DNA of 64,000 nucleotides from Halogeometricum rufum (GTDB lineage Archaea; Halobacteriota; Halobacteria; Halobacteriales; Haloferacaceae), in the NCBI RefSeq assembly GCF_900112175.1, contig NZ_FOYT01000001.1:434001-498000 (forward strand). The letters run 5' to 3'. The notes under the pieces are model-generated. The model was not told the origin of the DNA and made no database searches. It saw nothing but the letters and a program-made list of their open reading frames with translations. Shown here in pieces: positions 53,600 to 63,978 of this stretch. The translations under genes and the position numbers were made by a program. The first letter of the stretch is position 1. Each line of letters begins with the position of its first letter.

Positions 53600-55006
53600 A
53601 TGGGATGGGTGTACGCAGTCGTCAGCGCGAAAGGGGGCGTCGGGAAGACGACGACGACGACGAACCTCGCGGCGGCCCTCGCCGCGTCGGGAGCGGACGT
53701 CGCCGTGGTCGACGGTGACCTCGGGATGGCGAACCTCGCGGGGTCGCTGGGCGTCGATTCGTCGGGGGCGACCCTCCACGACGTGCTGGCGGGGGAGGCA
53801 GAACTGGACGAGGCGACCCGAGAGGGGCCGCACGGCATGACCGTCGTTCCGGGGTCGCCCGACTTGGACGCCTTCGCCCGCGCGGACCCGGAGGGGCTCG
53901 AAGCGGTGCTGTCCGGACTCGGGGAGACCCACGACTACGTGTTGCTCGACACCGGTGCGGGACTCAGCAACGACACCGTCGTCCCGTTGACCTACGTGGA
54001 CGAGGCGCTCCTCGTCTCGACCACCGGCCGCGACGCACTCGGGGACACCGAGAAGACGCGACAGGTCGCAGCGCGCCTCGACGTGCCCGTCGCCGGCGTC
54101 GTCGTGACTCGCGCGAACCCCGACGACCCGGGCACGGGAGCCGTCGAGTCGACGCTCGACGCCACCGTCCTCGCCGTCATCCCGCGCGCGGACGTGGTCC
54201 GCGACGCGGGCGACGCGGGCGAACCGCTCACGACGTTCGCCCCCGGAAGCACCGCCGCGTCGGCGTACCGCGCGCTGGCCGCCGACCTGACCGGCGAACC
54301 GCTTCCGGACGCGCACGCGCCGCCCGAGGCGGACCCGGCGGCCGGCGACGACGACGCCGAGTCGACGGGGGACGCGACGGCCGGCCACGAGGACATCATC
54401 GTCGCCGGCGACCACGAGGCGGACGGCGAACGAGCCGACGAGGCGGACCCGCCCGAGGCAGTCGCCGCCGCGACGGCGGACGGGGAGACGGCCGACGAGG
54501 AGGCGACGGGGGCCGACGACCCGCTGGCCGACCCGACGGCCGATTCGGACGCCGACGCCGGGTCGGCTCCCTCGCCCGAGGCGGACCCACTCGTCGAAGT
54601 CGGCGGCGTGTCGGGGGACGACCCCGGCCCGGCCCCGGACGCGGACGCCGCGGACGAACCCCTCGTCCAGACGGGCGCGGTGGGCGGCATCTCCGCCGAC
54701 GGACCGGCCGCAGACGAACCGGCCGCGGACGAACCGACGGACGACGACCCCCTCATCGAGACGGCCGAACCGGGTGACGCCGACGGCGACGCGACTGACC
54801 CCGACGCCGAGGTGACCGACGCCGACGAAGACATGACCGACGCCGCCGCCGACGACGCCGACGGGGACGAGGCTGAGACGGACGACGCCGACGGGGAGCA
54901 GAACGACGGCGAGGAGGGCGTCTACACCACCTCGCTGGCGGACGCGCAGGACGAACCCGAGGAGAAGGAGGAGAAGAAGGGGCTGTTCGGCCGCTTCCTC
55001 GGCTGA
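53600..55006 (+). CDS. MinD-like P-loop ATPase with long acidic tail and membrane-targeting end
   Basis: 468 residues. Deviant Walker A KGGVGKT (11-17), switch I VVDGDLGMANL and Walker B YVLLDTGAG mark the MinD/ParA class. From about residue 235 to 455 is a disordered Asp/Glu/Ala tail of near-repeats (for example AADEPAADEP), ending in KKGLFGRFLG, a likely amphipathic membrane anchor. Haloferax MinD4, which positions motility and sensory complexes, is known to have a C-terminal extension, so orthology is possible. The start is inferred from a TATA box about 35 bp upstream. Confidence 0.86.
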   Translation: MGWVYAVVSAKGGVGKTTTTTNLAAALAASGADVAVVDGDLGMANLAGSLGVDSSGATLHDVLAGEAELDEATREGPHGMTVVPGSPDLDAFARADPEGLEAVLSGLGETHDYVLLDTGAGLSNDTVVPLTYVDEALLVSTTGRDALGDTEKTRQVAARLDVPVAGVVVTRANPDDPGTGAVESTLDATVLAVIPRADVVRDAGDAGEPLTTFAPGSTAASAYRALAADLTGEPLPDAHAPPEADPAAGDDDAESTGDATAGHEDIIVAGDHEADGERADEADPPEAVAAATADGETADEEATGADDPLADPTADSDADAGSAPSPEADPLVEVGGVSGDDPGPAPDADAADEPLVQTGAVGGISADGPAADEPAADEPTDDDPLIETAEPGDADGDATDPDAEVTDADEDMTDAAADDADGDEAETDDADGEQNDGEEGVYTTSLADAQDEPEEKEEKKGLFGRFLG

Positions 55007-55066
55007 GCGGTCGCACGACGCCGCGAAAGGAGAAGTTCTTTTACTCGTCTGTGAGGAGTCGTCGGT

Positions 55067-55210
55067 ATGGCTGACTCTGGCTCGAACGTCCCGTTCTGGT
55101 GGATACTTCTGTTCGTCCTCCTCGCACTCGGTGCGGGCGCAGGAATCGTCTTGGCTGTCGGCGGGTCGCTCGTCTCCTCCGGCGCGGGCGCGTTGCTACC
55201 TCTCCTCTGA
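55067..55210 (+). CDS. Small single-span membrane protein (47 aa)
   Basis: ATG to TGA gives 47 residues: a short polar N-terminus (MADSGSNVPFWW), one membrane helix (ILLFVLLALGAGAGIVLAVG) and a Gly/Ser/Leu end. AAGGAGAAG lies about 40 bp upstream. Function unknown; tail-like membrane peptides of this size are common in haloarchaea. Confidence 0.6.
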   Translation: MADSGSNVPFWWILLFVLLALGAGAGIVLAVGGSLVSSGAGALLPLL

Positions 55211-55260
55211 GACGGACGCGCGGCACCGCGCGGACGACTGGCGCGCGTGACCGCTGCCGT

Positions 55261-57015
55261 CTACATCGACTCGGGCGCTTCGATGCCGAGCGTGTAGAGC
55301 GCGTTCGCCACCGTGTGTCGGGCGGCCTCCACGAGTCCGAGGCGGGCGGCGGCGACGGCGTCGTCGTCGGCGTTGAGGACCGAACACTCGCGGTAGAACG
55401 TGTTGAACGTCTCCGCGAACTCCCGGACGTACGTCGCGACCACGTGCGGTTCCAGGTCGTCGGCGGCCCGTTCGACCGTCGCCGGGAAGCGGGCGACGAC
55501 GCGAATCAGGTCCCGTTCGGCCTCGGTGTCGAGGAGTGAGACGTCTGTCGACGGTTCGATGCCCGCGGCCTCGGCTTCGCTCTGGATGCCGCAACAGCGC
55601 GCGTGGACGTACTGGACGTACGGCGCGGACTGCGCCTCGAAGTCGAGGGCGCGTTCCCACTCGAACGTGATACCCTTCGTCGGCTGTTTCGAGACGATGT
55701 CGTAGCGGACGGCCCCGATGCCGACCTGCCGGGCGATGCGGTCGATGTCCTCCTCGTCCAGTTCGTCGTCGCGGATGCGCGAGTCCAGACGGTCCTCGAC
55801 CTCTTCGCGGGCGCGGGCGACGGACTCGTCCAGCAGGTCGTCCAAGTCCACGCCCGTCCCCTTCCGGGTGGACATCCCGCCCTCGGGGAGGTTGACCCAC
55901 GAGTAGAACGTCTGCCGGAGTTGGTCGGTGTCGTTGCCCAGAATCTCCAGCGCCGCGTTCAACTGCTCGGCCTGCAGTTTGTGGTCCTCGCCGAGGACGG
56001 TGACGGCCTCGTCGTACTCCTCGAACTTCCACTCGTGGTGGGCCAAGTCGCGCGTCGTGTAGAGCGTCGTCCCGTCGGACCGGAGGAAGACGAGGTTCTT
56101 CTCGAAGCCGAACGCCGAGAGGTCGAGTTGCCATGCGTCCTCCTCGTAGACGGCGTGTTCGGTGTCCTGCAGGCGGTCGACCACGCTGTCGGCGTCACCG
56201 TTGCGGATGAACGTCGTCTCCTTGACGAACTCGTCGAACTCCGCCGGGAGGCGTTCCAGCGACTGCCGCATCCCGCCGAGCACCTGGTCGACGACGACGG
56301 CGACGCGTTCGTACGTCTCCTCGTCGCCGGCCTCCAGCCCCTGCATTATCTCGGCTATCTCCGCCTCGGCGGCGGCGAGGTCCTCGTCGTCGGCTTCTTC
56401 GAGGTACGCGTTGCCCTTGCGGTAGTAGCGGACGAGTTCGTAGTCCGAACGGTCGCGTTCCGGTTCCGGGAGGTCGGACTCCTCGAACGTCTCGTACGCC
56501 CACGTGAACACGGCGACCTGTCGGCCGGCGTCGTTGACGTAGTAGTGTCGCTCCACGTCGTTGCCGGCGAACTCCAACACGCGCGCGATGGCGTCGCCGA
56601 GGATTGGGTTGCGCGCCCGGCCGACGTGGACCGGTCCCGTCGGGTTCGCGGAGGTGTGCTCGACGACCACGTCCTTGCCGGTGTCCGGCAGGTGGCCGTA
56701 CGCCTCCTCGCGGCCCGCTTCGAGGGTCTCGGCGTAGTAGGCGTCGCTCACGAAGAAGTTCACGTAGGGACCCTGCGGTTCGGCCGATTCGAGGTAGTCG
56801 TACGGCGTCGCGTCTATCTCCTCGGCGATGTCCACGGCCACCTTCGGCGGCGGCGCGCCCACCTCGCCGGCCAGACGGAAGGCGACGCTGGAGGCGAGTA
56901 TCGCTGGCACGTCCTCCGGCGGTTCTTCGACGCCGAGGTCGTCGGTCGGCAGGTCGAGCGAAGAGAGCGCGGTTTCCACCGCGTCCTCGACCTCCGAACG
57001 GAGTGCTCTGAACAT
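55261..57015 (-). CDS. argS: Arginyl-tRNA synthetase
   Basis: 584 residues. The class I HIGH-like motif is HVGRARN, in [16 protein letters not shown], and the KMSKS counterpart is MSTRKG. N-terminal Add-1 domain and C-terminal DALR anticodon domain ([11 protein letters not shown]) are present. The product charges tRNA-Arg. Adjacent genes are unrelated. Confidence 0.96.
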   Translation of the reverse strand: MFRALRSEVEDAVETALSSLDLPTDDLGVEEPPEDVPAILASSVAFRLAGEVGAPPPKVAVDIAEEIDATPYDYLESAEPQGPYVNFFVSDAYYAETLEAGREEAYGHLPDTGKDVVVEHTSANPTGPVHVGRARNPILGDAIARVLEFAGNDVERHYYVNDAGRQVAVFTWAYETFEESDLPEPERDRSDYELVRYYRKGNAYLEEADDEDLAAAEAEIAEIMQGLEAGDEETYERVAVVVDQVLGGMRQSLERLPAEFDEFVKETTFIRNGDADSVVDRLQDTEHAVYEEDAWQLDLSAFGFEKNLVFLRSDGTTLYTTRDLAHHEWKFEEYDEAVTVLGEDHKLQAEQLNAALEILGNDTDQLRQTFYSWVNLPEGGMSTRKGTGVDLDDLLDESVARAREEVEDRLDSRIRDDELDEEDIDRIARQVGIGAVRYDIVSKQPTKGITFEWERALDFEAQSAPYVQYVHARCCGIQSEAEAAGIEPSTDVSLLDTEAERDLIRVVARFPATVERAADDLEPHVVATYVREFAETFNTFYRECSVLNADDDAVAAARLGLVEAARHTVANALYTLGIEAPESM

Positions 57016-57223
57016 ACCCGCCCTTCAGGAGGTGCGGCTAAAGGCCTTTCCGAACGCCGTCAGCGCCGTTCGGGCGGCGGTGCCGCGACCGACACAGTTA
57101 CCCCGGAACCGTCCGAATTCCGAACCGAACCGAGGGTTTCGCTCGCTCCGCCGTCACCATCTCAATTATGGGATGCATCTCACATCCGGTACGCTTATCC
57201 GTGTTTACTCCGAACTGTGAGTG

Positions 57224-57931
57224 ATGTCAGAATCGGCACAGGCCGCCGTCGGGTACGACGAACTGGCCGCGCTGAAGTTCGTCGCCCTGGAGGGCGGTCG
57301 AACCGGCCCCGTGAAAGTCTCCTGCTCCGGGCTCGCCGACCGTCTCGCGGCGTCGACGCAGACCGCCTCGCGCCGCCTCCAGCGACTGGACGAGGCGGGG
57401 TACGTGGAACGCGACGTGGTGTCGGACGGCCAGTGGGTCTCGCTCACCGAGAGCGGCGAGGCGGCACTCCACCGCGAGTACGCCGACTACCGCCGCATCT
57501 TCGAGTCGGAGAGCGCCGACAGCGTCGAACTCACCGGCACCGTCACCAGCGGGATGGGCGAGGGTCGTCACTACATCTCGCTGCCGGGGTACCAGGCGCA
57601 GTTCGAGGAACGCCTCGGCTACGAACCGTTCGCCGGCACGCTCAACGTCGAACTCACCGAGGAGAGCGTCCGCGCCCGCGCCGCGATGGCGTCGCTGGAG
57701 GCCGTCCCCATCGACGGCTGGGAGGACGAGGACCGGACGTTCGGTCCGGCGACGTGCTACGCCGCGACGGTCCGCCACGCGGGCGAGTCGTTCGAGACGG
57801 CGCACATCATCGTCCCCGAACGCACCCACCACGACGAGTCGCAGGTGGAGATAATCGCCCCCGAGAAACTCCGAGACGAACTGGGACTGGACGACGGCGA
57901 CGACGTGACCGTCGTCGTGGAGGCGGTGTAG
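57224..57931 (+). CDS. ribK: CTP-dependent riboflavin kinase with N-terminal wHTH
   Basis: 235 residues: a winged helix (about 25-85, [20 protein letters not shown]) joined to the archaeal CTP-dependent riboflavin kinase domain ([29 protein letters not shown]), which makes FMN. The wHTH suggests it also regulates riboflavin genes. The start is uncertain by one codon: a GTG directly precedes the ATG. ACGCTTATCC about 30 bp upstream is TATA-like. ribB follows without gap. Confidence 0.9.
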   Translation: MSESAQAAVGYDELAALKFVALEGGRTGPVKVSCSGLADRLAASTQTASRRLQRLDEAGYVERDVVSDGQWVSLTESGEAALHREYADYRRIFESESADSVELTGTVTSGMGEGRHYISLPGYQAQFEERLGYEPFAGTLNVELTEESVRARAAMASLEAVPIDGWEDEDRTFGPATCYAATVRHAGESFETAHIIVPERTHHDESQVEIIAPEKLRDELGLDDGDDVTVVVEAV

Positions 57932-58606
57932 ATGGCGCAGCGAACCGACGACGCCCTCTCGCGCGCCCTCGCGGCGTTCCGCGCCGGCGAACCCGTCCTC
58001 GTGCACGACTTCGACGACAGGGAGGGCGAGACGGACATCGTCTACCCCGCGGGCGCCGTCGGACCGGCGGACGTGGCCCGTCTCCGCAACGACGCGGGCG
58101 GCCTCGTCTGCGTCGCCCTCTCCGACGCGGTGAGCGACGCCCTCGACCTGCCGTTCCTCGACGACGTCATCGACCATCCGACGGCCGTCGACCACCAGTT
58201 GGCGTACGACGACCGGTCGTCGTTCTCCCTGCCGGTGAACCACCGCGACACGTTCACCGGAATCACGGACGAGGACCGCGCGCTCACCATCTCGGAACTG
58301 AGCACGGCCGCAGAACGGGCGCTCGCGGGCGACTACGGTGCCGACGACTTCGCCGCCGAGTTCCGCTCGCCCGGCCACGTCAACCTCCTCCGCGGCGCCC
58401 CCGAGTTGCTGGCCGACCGACAGGGCCACACCGAACTCGGCCTCGCTCTCGCCGCCGCGGTGGACCGTCCGCCCGCCGTCGTCGTCTGCGAGATGCTCGA
58501 CGACGAGACGGGGGAGGCGCGTTCGCCCGCCGCCGCCCGCGACTACGCCCGCCGAAACGACCTCGTGTACGTCGAGGGCGAGGACGTGGTCGAGCGACTC
58601 GGCTGA
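57932..58606 (+). CDS. ribB: 3,4-Dihydroxy-2-butanone 4-phosphate synthase
   Basis: 224 residues. DREGETDIVYPA corresponds to the acidic metal-binding loop and the later DHQLAYDD... HRDTFTGI segment to the substrate-binding region. The enzyme makes the four-carbon precursor of riboflavin from ribulose 5-phosphate. Its ATG follows the ribK stop directly, so flavin precursor and FMN synthesis are co-expressed. Confidence 0.92.
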   Translation: MAQRTDDALSRALAAFRAGEPVLVHDFDDREGETDIVYPAGAVGPADVARLRNDAGGLVCVALSDAVSDALDLPFLDDVIDHPTAVDHQLAYDDRSSFSLPVNHRDTFTGITDEDRALTISELSTAAERALAGDYGADDFAAEFRSPGHVNLLRGAPELLADRQGHTELGLALAAAVDRPPAVVVCEMLDDETGEARSPAAARDYARRNDLVYVEGEDVVERLG

Positions 58607-58610
58607 GGGA

Positions 58611-59534
58611 CTACCGCCAACTCCGCTCCGGCTCCCAATCGAGCATCCGCGACGCCTTCTCGGTCGAAATCAGCGCCTCGTGCCCCTCGAACTCCCGTCG
58701 CCGTTCTACCTCCGAGTACACTTCCTCGACCAACTCCGCCGTCGGCACGTCCGCGCTGGTGTCGCGCGCGGCGGCGAAGAACCGCTCGTGGCCCTCGAAG
58801 TCGGCGGCGACGGCCCGCCGGACCAGGTCGGCGGCGTCCTCCTGCGCGAGGTAGGAGAACAGCGTGTTGCGCGCCGTCTCGAAGTGCCCCGCCTCGCGGA
58901 GTCCCGCCGGGGTCCGGTCGGCGCGTTCGAACGTCTCGCGCATCTGCTCGTCGCTGGGCATCCACGGGAACCGAATCGAGGCGACGGTCTCGGGGCCGTC
59001 GGCCCGGTGGGCGAACCCGTCGGCGGTCACCTCCAGCACCTGCTTGCCCATCCCGTACGGGTTCGACGGCGACACCGGGTGCGACTCGTCGAGGGGGAGG
59101 TACGAGAGGCGAATCCCGTCGGGTTCGAAACTCGCGCCGACCGCCGACAGACTCGACGCGAGGACGACGGTGTCCACGTCGAGGGCCTCGGCGGCCTGCA
59201 GGACGTTGTACGTGCTCATCGCGTTGCTCTCGAAGACGACGTGTCCGGGGTCGTGGTCGGGCGTCGACAGCATCCCGAGGTGGACGATGGCGTCGGCGTC
59301 GGCGGTGGCGAACGCGCCGTACGCCTCGCCCGCGTCGGTCATGTCGGCGCGCAGGTCGGCGTCCGCTCTCGTGTCGCCGCCCGACCGCGAGACGTTGACC
59401 ACGCGGTGGCCGGCGGACTGGAGCGTCTCGACGACGGTCGGACCGATTCGGCCGGTGCCGCCGGTGACCGCCACCGTCTCGGGCGCCGTCGACGTGCCGG
59501 GTGCGTCTGCCGTGTCGAACTCGGACTCTGACAT
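58611..59534 (-). CDS. NAD-dependent epimerase/dehydratase (extended SDR)
   Basis: 307 residues. The Rossmann motif TGGTGRIG, the active site YGMGK (Tyr and Lys), and LASSLSAVG with the catalytic Ser identify an extended short-chain dehydrogenase. The family acts on sugar nucleotides or other carbonyl compounds; the substrate is not determined. It converges on ribB, their stops 4 bp apart. Confidence 0.88.
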   Translation of the reverse strand: MSESEFDTADAPGTSTAPETVAVTGGTGRIGPTVVETLQSAGHRVVNVSRSGGDTRADADLRADMTDAGEAYGAFATADADAIVHLGMLSTPDHDPGHVVFESNAMSTYNVLQAAEALDVDTVVLASSLSAVGASFEPDGIRLSYLPLDESHPVSPSNPYGMGKQVLEVTADGFAHRADGPETVASIRFPWMPSDEQMRETFERADRTPAGLREAGHFETARNTLFSYLAQEDAADLVRRAVAADFEGHERFFAAARDTSADVPTAELVEEVYSEVERRREFEGHEALISTEKASRMLDWEPERSWR

Positions 59535-59679
59535 TCGTCTGTCTCAGACGCACACCGGCCGAAAAAACCCAGCGGGCGGTTCCGACTCGCTCCGTCTCTC
59601 CCGCGTCGGACGACCGAACCGCGACACCCCCTCGCAGACTACAGATTCTTTTATATCCCGACGCGAAAAAGCACGGGAC

Positions 59680-60609
59680 ATGGGATTTGACGAGATGGAC
59701 GTCGACACCATCTGGATGGACGGCGAATTCGTGGACTGGGACGACGCCCAGATTCACGTGCTCACACACGGACTCCACTACGGAACCGGCGTCTTCGAGG
59801 GCGTCCGCCTGTACGACACCGAGAAGGGCCCCGCGATATTCCGCTGGGAGGAACACCTCGAACGGTTCTACGAGTCCACGAAGCCGTACGAGATGGATAT
59901 TCCCTTCGAACCGGCGGAACTCACCGAGGCGACGGTGGACCTCCTGCGCCGGCAGGACCTCGAGGCGGCCTACATCCGGCCCATCGCCTTCTACGGCTAC
60001 GACACCCTCGGCGTCTCGCCCGGCGACTGCCCGACGAACGTCGCCATCGCGGCGTGGCCGTGGGGCGCGTACCTCGGCGAGGACGCCCTGGAGAACGGCA
60101 TCGAGGTGATGGTCTCCTCGTGGCGCAAGCACTCCTCCAGCCAGATTCCGACGAACGCGAAGACGACGGGCCTGTACGTGAACTCCCTGCTCGCGGGCGA
60201 GGAGGCGCGCCGCAACGGCTACCGCGAGGCCATCGTCCTGAACAAGGAGGGCAACGTCGCAGAGGGTCCCGGCGAGAACATCTTCCTCGTGCGCGACGGC
60301 GAACTGTTCACGCCCGGTCTCTCCGAGAGCATCCTCGACGGCATCACCCGCAACACGCTCATCACGCTGGCCGAGGAACGCGGCTACGAGGTCCACGACA
60401 ACGTCTCCATCAGTCGCGGCGAACTCAACACCGCCGACGAACTGTTCTTCACCGGCAGTGCGGCCGAAGTCACGCCCATCCGTCAGGTGGACAACGTGGA
60501 GATCGGGGACGGCTCCCGCGGCCCCGTCACCGAGGAACTCCAGCAGGCGTTCTTCGACCTGGTGGAACGCCGCACCGACGACCACGACGAGTGGTTCACC
60601 TACGTCTGA
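59680..60609 (+). CDS. ilvE: Branched-chain amino acid aminotransferase
   Basis: 309 residues of fold-type IV PLP enzyme. The PLP lysine lies in TNAKTTGLYVNS, and HGLHYGTGVFEGVR and EGPGENIFLV are the family's substrate and cofactor loops. It interconverts Val, Leu and Ile with their oxo acids. TTTTATAT at about 59650 lies close to 30 bp before ATG, a typical promoter for a leaderless mRNA. Confidence 0.94.
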   Translation: MGFDEMDVDTIWMDGEFVDWDDAQIHVLTHGLHYGTGVFEGVRLYDTEKGPAIFRWEEHLERFYESTKPYEMDIPFEPAELTEATVDLLRRQDLEAAYIRPIAFYGYDTLGVSPGDCPTNVAIAAWPWGAYLGEDALENGIEVMVSSWRKHSSSQIPTNAKTTGLYVNSLLAGEEARRNGYREAIVLNKEGNVAEGPGENIFLVRDGELFTPGLSESILDGITRNTLITLAEERGYEVHDNVSISRGELNTADELFFTGSAAEVTPIRQVDNVEIGDGSRGPVTEELQQAFFDLVERRTDDHDEWFTYV

Positions 60610-60639
60610 ACTGACCCGCTCGGTCTCCGCTCTCCGCGC

Positions 60640-61032
60640 TCACTCCGCTTCGACTATCGCCGTCGCCTCGACTTCGACCAGCAACGCGGGGTCGATGAGA
60701 CGGCTCACCTCCACCATGCTCGTCGCGGGCCGCACGTCGCCGAACGCCTCGGCGTGGGCGTCGCCGACGGCCTCCCAGTCGTCGATGTCGGTGACGTACA
60801 TCCGCGTCCGAACCACGTCCGAGAGGGCGGCACCGGCCTCGGTCAGCGCCGACTCCACGTTGTGTAACGCCCGCCGCGTCTGTTCGCCCGCGTCGCCCTC
60901 GCCGACGATTTCGCCGTCCGCGTCCGTCGCCGTCGTCCCCGAGACGTGGACGTGCGGGCCGACGCGCACCGCTCGCGAGTAGCCGACGCGCGCTTCCCAC
61001 TCGGTCCCCGAGGCGACGTGTCTCCGTTCCAT
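60640..61032 (-). CDS. RidA-family protein
   Basis: 130 residues of the YjgF/YER057c/UK114 fold: [20 protein letters not shown] and a C-terminal [10 protein letters not shown] strand. RidA proteins clear reactive enamine intermediates of PLP enzymes, so the neighbouring IlvE is a sensible partner. The usual catalytic Arg is not certain in this sequence; it may belong to a non-RidA subfamily. Confidence 0.85.
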   Translation of the reverse strand: MERRHVASGTEWEARVGYSRAVRVGPHVHVSGTTATDADGEIVGEGDAGEQTRRALHNVESALTEAGAALSDVVRTRMYVTDIDDWEAVGDAHAEAFGDVRPATSMVEVSRLIDPALLVEVEATAIVEAE

Positions 61033-61094
61033 GTGGCGTCCCCGCCCGGTCGCAGCAAAAGTCTGTCGCGGGGTCCGAATCGGCGCCGCCGTCG

Positions 61095-61688
61095 CTACCG
61101 CTTTCGCTCCTCGTCCACTTCGATGTCTATCGCGGCCGACGTCTCGTCCTCGGCGAACCCGGCCGAGAGGATGCGCGTCAGGGCCTCCTCGACGCGTTCG
61201 TTCGTCTCCGTCAGGTCCTCGGGTTCGACCTCCATCACGAACCCGGTGGTGATGTTCGGCGCCGTCGGCATGAAGACGACTTCCCGGCCGTCCTGCGTCG
61301 TCTTCCCCGTCTTGAACGCCGTCATCCGAATCCCGGGCCACACTTCGAGTCTGACGGGCTTCTGCAGGTCCTCGGTCCCCGTCAGCGCCGTCTCCACGGC
61401 GAGTTTCGAGGCGTTGTACAACACGCGGATCAGCGGCACCCTGTTCATCGTCGCGTCGATGCCGGACTCGAACAGTCGGCCGGCGGTCGTCCGCATCAGG
61501 TAGCCCACCGAGAGGACGAGCATGACGAAGACGACGATGGCGACGAAGAAGCCGTACGGTTCCTGCAGTTCCTTGATGACTGGCAGCCTGACGATACTGT
61601 TGTAGAGGATGCTGAGGACGTACAGAATGACGAGAATGGGGACGAGTACGACCAATCCGCTTGCGAAATCGCGTCTCCACGAAGACAT
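61095..61688 (-). CDS. DUF502 membrane protein
   Basis: 197 residues with two membrane helices near the N-terminus ([38 protein letters not shown]) and a cytosolic domain ([20 protein letters not shown]) typical of DUF502 proteins found in bacteria and archaea. Function unknown. Confidence 0.88.
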   Translation of the reverse strand: MSSWRRDFASGLVVLVPILVILYVLSILYNSIVRLPVIKELQEPYGFFVAIVVFVMLVLSVGYLMRTTAGRLFESGIDATMNRVPLIRVLYNASKLAVETALTGTEDLQKPVRLEVWPGIRMTAFKTGKTTQDGREVVFMPTAPNITTGFVMEVEPEDLTETNERVEEALTRILSAGFAEDETSAAIDIEVDEERKR

Positions 61689-61753
61689 CTATCGGTGAGT
61701 AGGTGAAGCCCGAGGGTTAAGAGGGCTTCTGTCCGGGTATCGCGGGCCGGCGC

Positions 61754-62593
61754 TCAGACGCCCGCGACGGCGCGCAGTGCGAACAGGAGGTTCTCCTTTC
61801 GCTCCCGGACGCGCCGGTAGAAGTACGACATCCACTTGTCGCCGTACGGCGCGTACTGCCACACCTCGCGGCCCTCGGCGGCGAGTTCGCGTTGCGCATC
61901 CTCGCGGACGCCCATCAGCATCTGCACCTCGAACGCCCGGTCGTACTCGGCGGCCAGTTCCTCGGCGGCCGCTATCATCTTCGGGTCGTGACTGCCGACG
62001 GCGATGCCGCCGACGTACTCCTCGAAGAGGAACTCCAGATACTCCTCGTACTTCTCGTTCACTCTCGACTTCTGTTTGTAGGAGATGTCGGGGTCCTCGT
62101 CGTACGCGCCCTTCACGAGTCGAATCTTCCCCGGCACGTCGGACAGACGCTCCAGGTCCTCCTCGGTCCGCTTCAGGTTCGCCTGCACGCACTGCCCCAC
62201 GTCGCCGTCGTACTCGCGGGCCACCTCCTCGAACACGTCGAGGGTCACGTCGGTGGTGTCGGCGTCCTCCATGTCGCACCAGACGAACACGTCGTGGTCC
62301 GCACCCGCCTCGGCGATGCGGTGGTAGTTCTCGCGGAACGCCGCGTCGCTCACGTCGATGCCGATCTGCGAGGGCTTCACCGAGACGCAGGCGTCGAGTC
62401 CAGAGCCGTCGATGTCTGCTATCAAGCGCTCGTACGCCGCCGTGTCGGCGTCCGCGGGCGCCCGTTCGTCGTAGTGTTCCCCGAGGAGGTTCAGGATGAC
62501 CTTCACGCCCTCCTCGTTCGTCCGTCGCGCGTGGTCTAAGGCCGCCGCGGCCGTCTCCCCGGCGACGAACCGACTGGCGATTGGAGGAATCAT
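61754..62593 (-). CDS. Proline dehydrogenase family protein
   Basis: 279 residues forming a TIM barrel: VKVILNLLGEHY, LDACVSVKPSQIG, VFVWCDMEDADTTD, KIRLVKGAYDEDPDI and MLMGVREDAQREL correspond to the FAD-dependent proline dehydrogenase core. It should oxidise proline to pyrroline-5-carboxylate. No pyrroline-5-carboxylate dehydrogenase is adjacent. Confidence 0.9.
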   Translation of the reverse strand: MIPPIASRFVAGETAAAALDHARRTNEEGVKVILNLLGEHYDERAPADADTAAYERLIADIDGSGLDACVSVKPSQIGIDVSDAAFRENYHRIAEAGADHDVFVWCDMEDADTTDVTLDVFEEVAREYDGDVGQCVQANLKRTEEDLERLSDVPGKIRLVKGAYDEDPDISYKQKSRVNEKYEEYLEFLFEEYVGGIAVGSHDPKMIAAAEELAAEYDRAFEVQMLMGVREDAQRELAAEGREVWQYAPYGDKWMSYFYRRVRERKENLLFALRAVAGV

Positions 62594-62704
62594 CGGTCCC
62601 GTCTTACGGTCGTCCAGTAATCAGGGTTTTCGTTCACCGTTTGGGAGGTGTCGGCGGCGCGACGGAATCACCGGGGCTTTTGTCCCGCGTGCCGACGCCC
62701 CCGT

Positions 62705-63247
62705 ATGGTCATCGAACTCGTCGTCGGCGCGTTCTGGGCGATGCTCCCCGCCTACGTGCCGAACAACGCCGCCGTCCTCGCCGGCGGCGGCGCGCCAATC
62801 GACGGCGGACGGACGTGGGGCGGTCGTCGAATCCTCGGCGACGGCAAGACGTGGCGCGGGACGGCAGTCGGAACGCTCGTCGGGTTCGCCCTCGCGTTCC
62901 TCTGCAACGCCGCCGCCGACCCGGTGGGGTCCGCACTCGGCGTCACGCTCCCCCGTTTCTCGACGCTCGGCGCGTTCGGCCTCGCGTTCGGCGCAATGCT
63001 CGGCGACGTCGCCGCCTCGTTCCTCAAGCGTCGGACCGGCCGCGAACGCGGCGCGGCGTTCCCCGGACTCGACCAACTCGACTTCGTCGTCGGCGCACTC
63101 CTCCTCGCGGCCGCCCTCGACTTCGCGTGGTTCACGGGCACGTTCACGCTCCCCGTCCTCGGCGTCGTCCTCGTCGTCACCCCGATTCTCCACGTCACCA
63201 CGAACGTCGGCGCGTACTATCTGGGACTGAAGGACGAACCCTGGTAA
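62705..63247 (+). CDS. carS: CDP-archaeol synthase
   Basis: 180 residues with about five membrane helices. [15 protein letters not shown] near the N-terminus, [12 protein letters not shown] and [14 protein letters not shown] are signatures of CDP-2,3-bis-(O-geranylgeranyl)-sn-glycerol synthase. It makes the CDP-activated precursor of archaeal polar lipids from the geranylgeranyl products made with IdsA. Confidence 0.93.
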   Translation: MVIELVVGAFWAMLPAYVPNNAAVLAGGGAPIDGGRTWGGRRILGDGKTWRGTAVGTLVGFALAFLCNAAADPVGSALGVTLPRFSTLGAFGLAFGAMLGDVAASFLKRRTGRERGAAFPGLDQLDFVVGALLLAAALDFAWFTGTFTLPVLGVVLVVTPILHVTTNVGAYYLGLKDEPW

Positions 63248-63441
63248 CCCACCTTTTCGCAGGTTCGGCTCGCGCTTCGCGCGACCGCTCGTCGCAAAAA
63301 GCTGGACCAAAACCCTCCCGCGAGGCGGAGTCTCGCGGTACGGCATCGGTGTCCTCCCGCCACCGCACCACCTCCGCACTGCGTCGCCTTCGCCCCTGAA
63401 CCAACCCGTTTAAGCGCCTCGGTGGTCCCTCTCGAAACGAC

Positions 63442-63978
63442 ATGGCGAACGACGAACTCATCGCGGCCCTTCGGGACGCCGACGCGGTCCGGTTCGGCGA
63501 GTTCGAGTTGTCCCACGGCGGCACCTCGAACTACTACGTGGACAAGTACCTGTTCGAGACGGACCCCCACTGCCTCCGTCTCATCGCCGAGGCGTTCGCG
63601 GAGAAACTCGCAGGCGCGGAGAAACTCGCGGGCGTCGCACTCGGCGCCGTCCCCCTCGTCGCCGTGACGGCCGCCGAGATGGACGTCCCCTACGTCATCG
63701 CCCGCAAGAAGGCCAAGGAGTACGGCACGGCCAAGCGCATCGAGGGGCGCCTGACGGAGGGCGAGGAAGTCGTCGTCCTCGAAGACATCGCCACCACCGG
63801 AAACAGCGCGCTCGACGCCGTCGAAGCGCTTCGCGAGGCGGGGGCCGTCGTGAACCGCGTCCTCGTCGTCGTCGACAGACAGGAGGGCGCCGCGGACCGA
63901 CTCGCCGAGGCCGACGTGGAACTCGACGCCCTCGTCACCGCCGAGGACCTCCTCGCGGACGCCGACCGACCGGAGTAA
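63442..63978 (+). CDS. pyrE: Orotate phosphoribosyltransferase
   Basis: 178 residues. [21 protein letters not shown] is the PRPP-binding motif; [14 protein letters not shown] and [12 protein letters not shown] are the orotate and catalytic-loop regions. The enzyme makes OMP in pyrimidine synthesis. The stop is followed by the window end. Confidence 0.95.
   Translation: MANDELIAALRDADAVRFGEFELSHGGTSNYYVDKYLFETDPHCLRLIAEAFAEKLAGAEKLAGVALGAVPLVAVTAAEMDVPYVIARKKAKEYGTAKRIEGRLTEGEEVVVLEDIATTGNSALDAVEALREAGAVVNRVLVVVDRQEGAADRLAEADVELDALVTAEDLLADADRPE

Noticed and set aside
55603-58854. A 1083-codon plus-strand frame across argS and the ribKB genes
   Set aside because: It is Arg/Val-rich, antisense or out of frame with well recognised genes, and has no family features.
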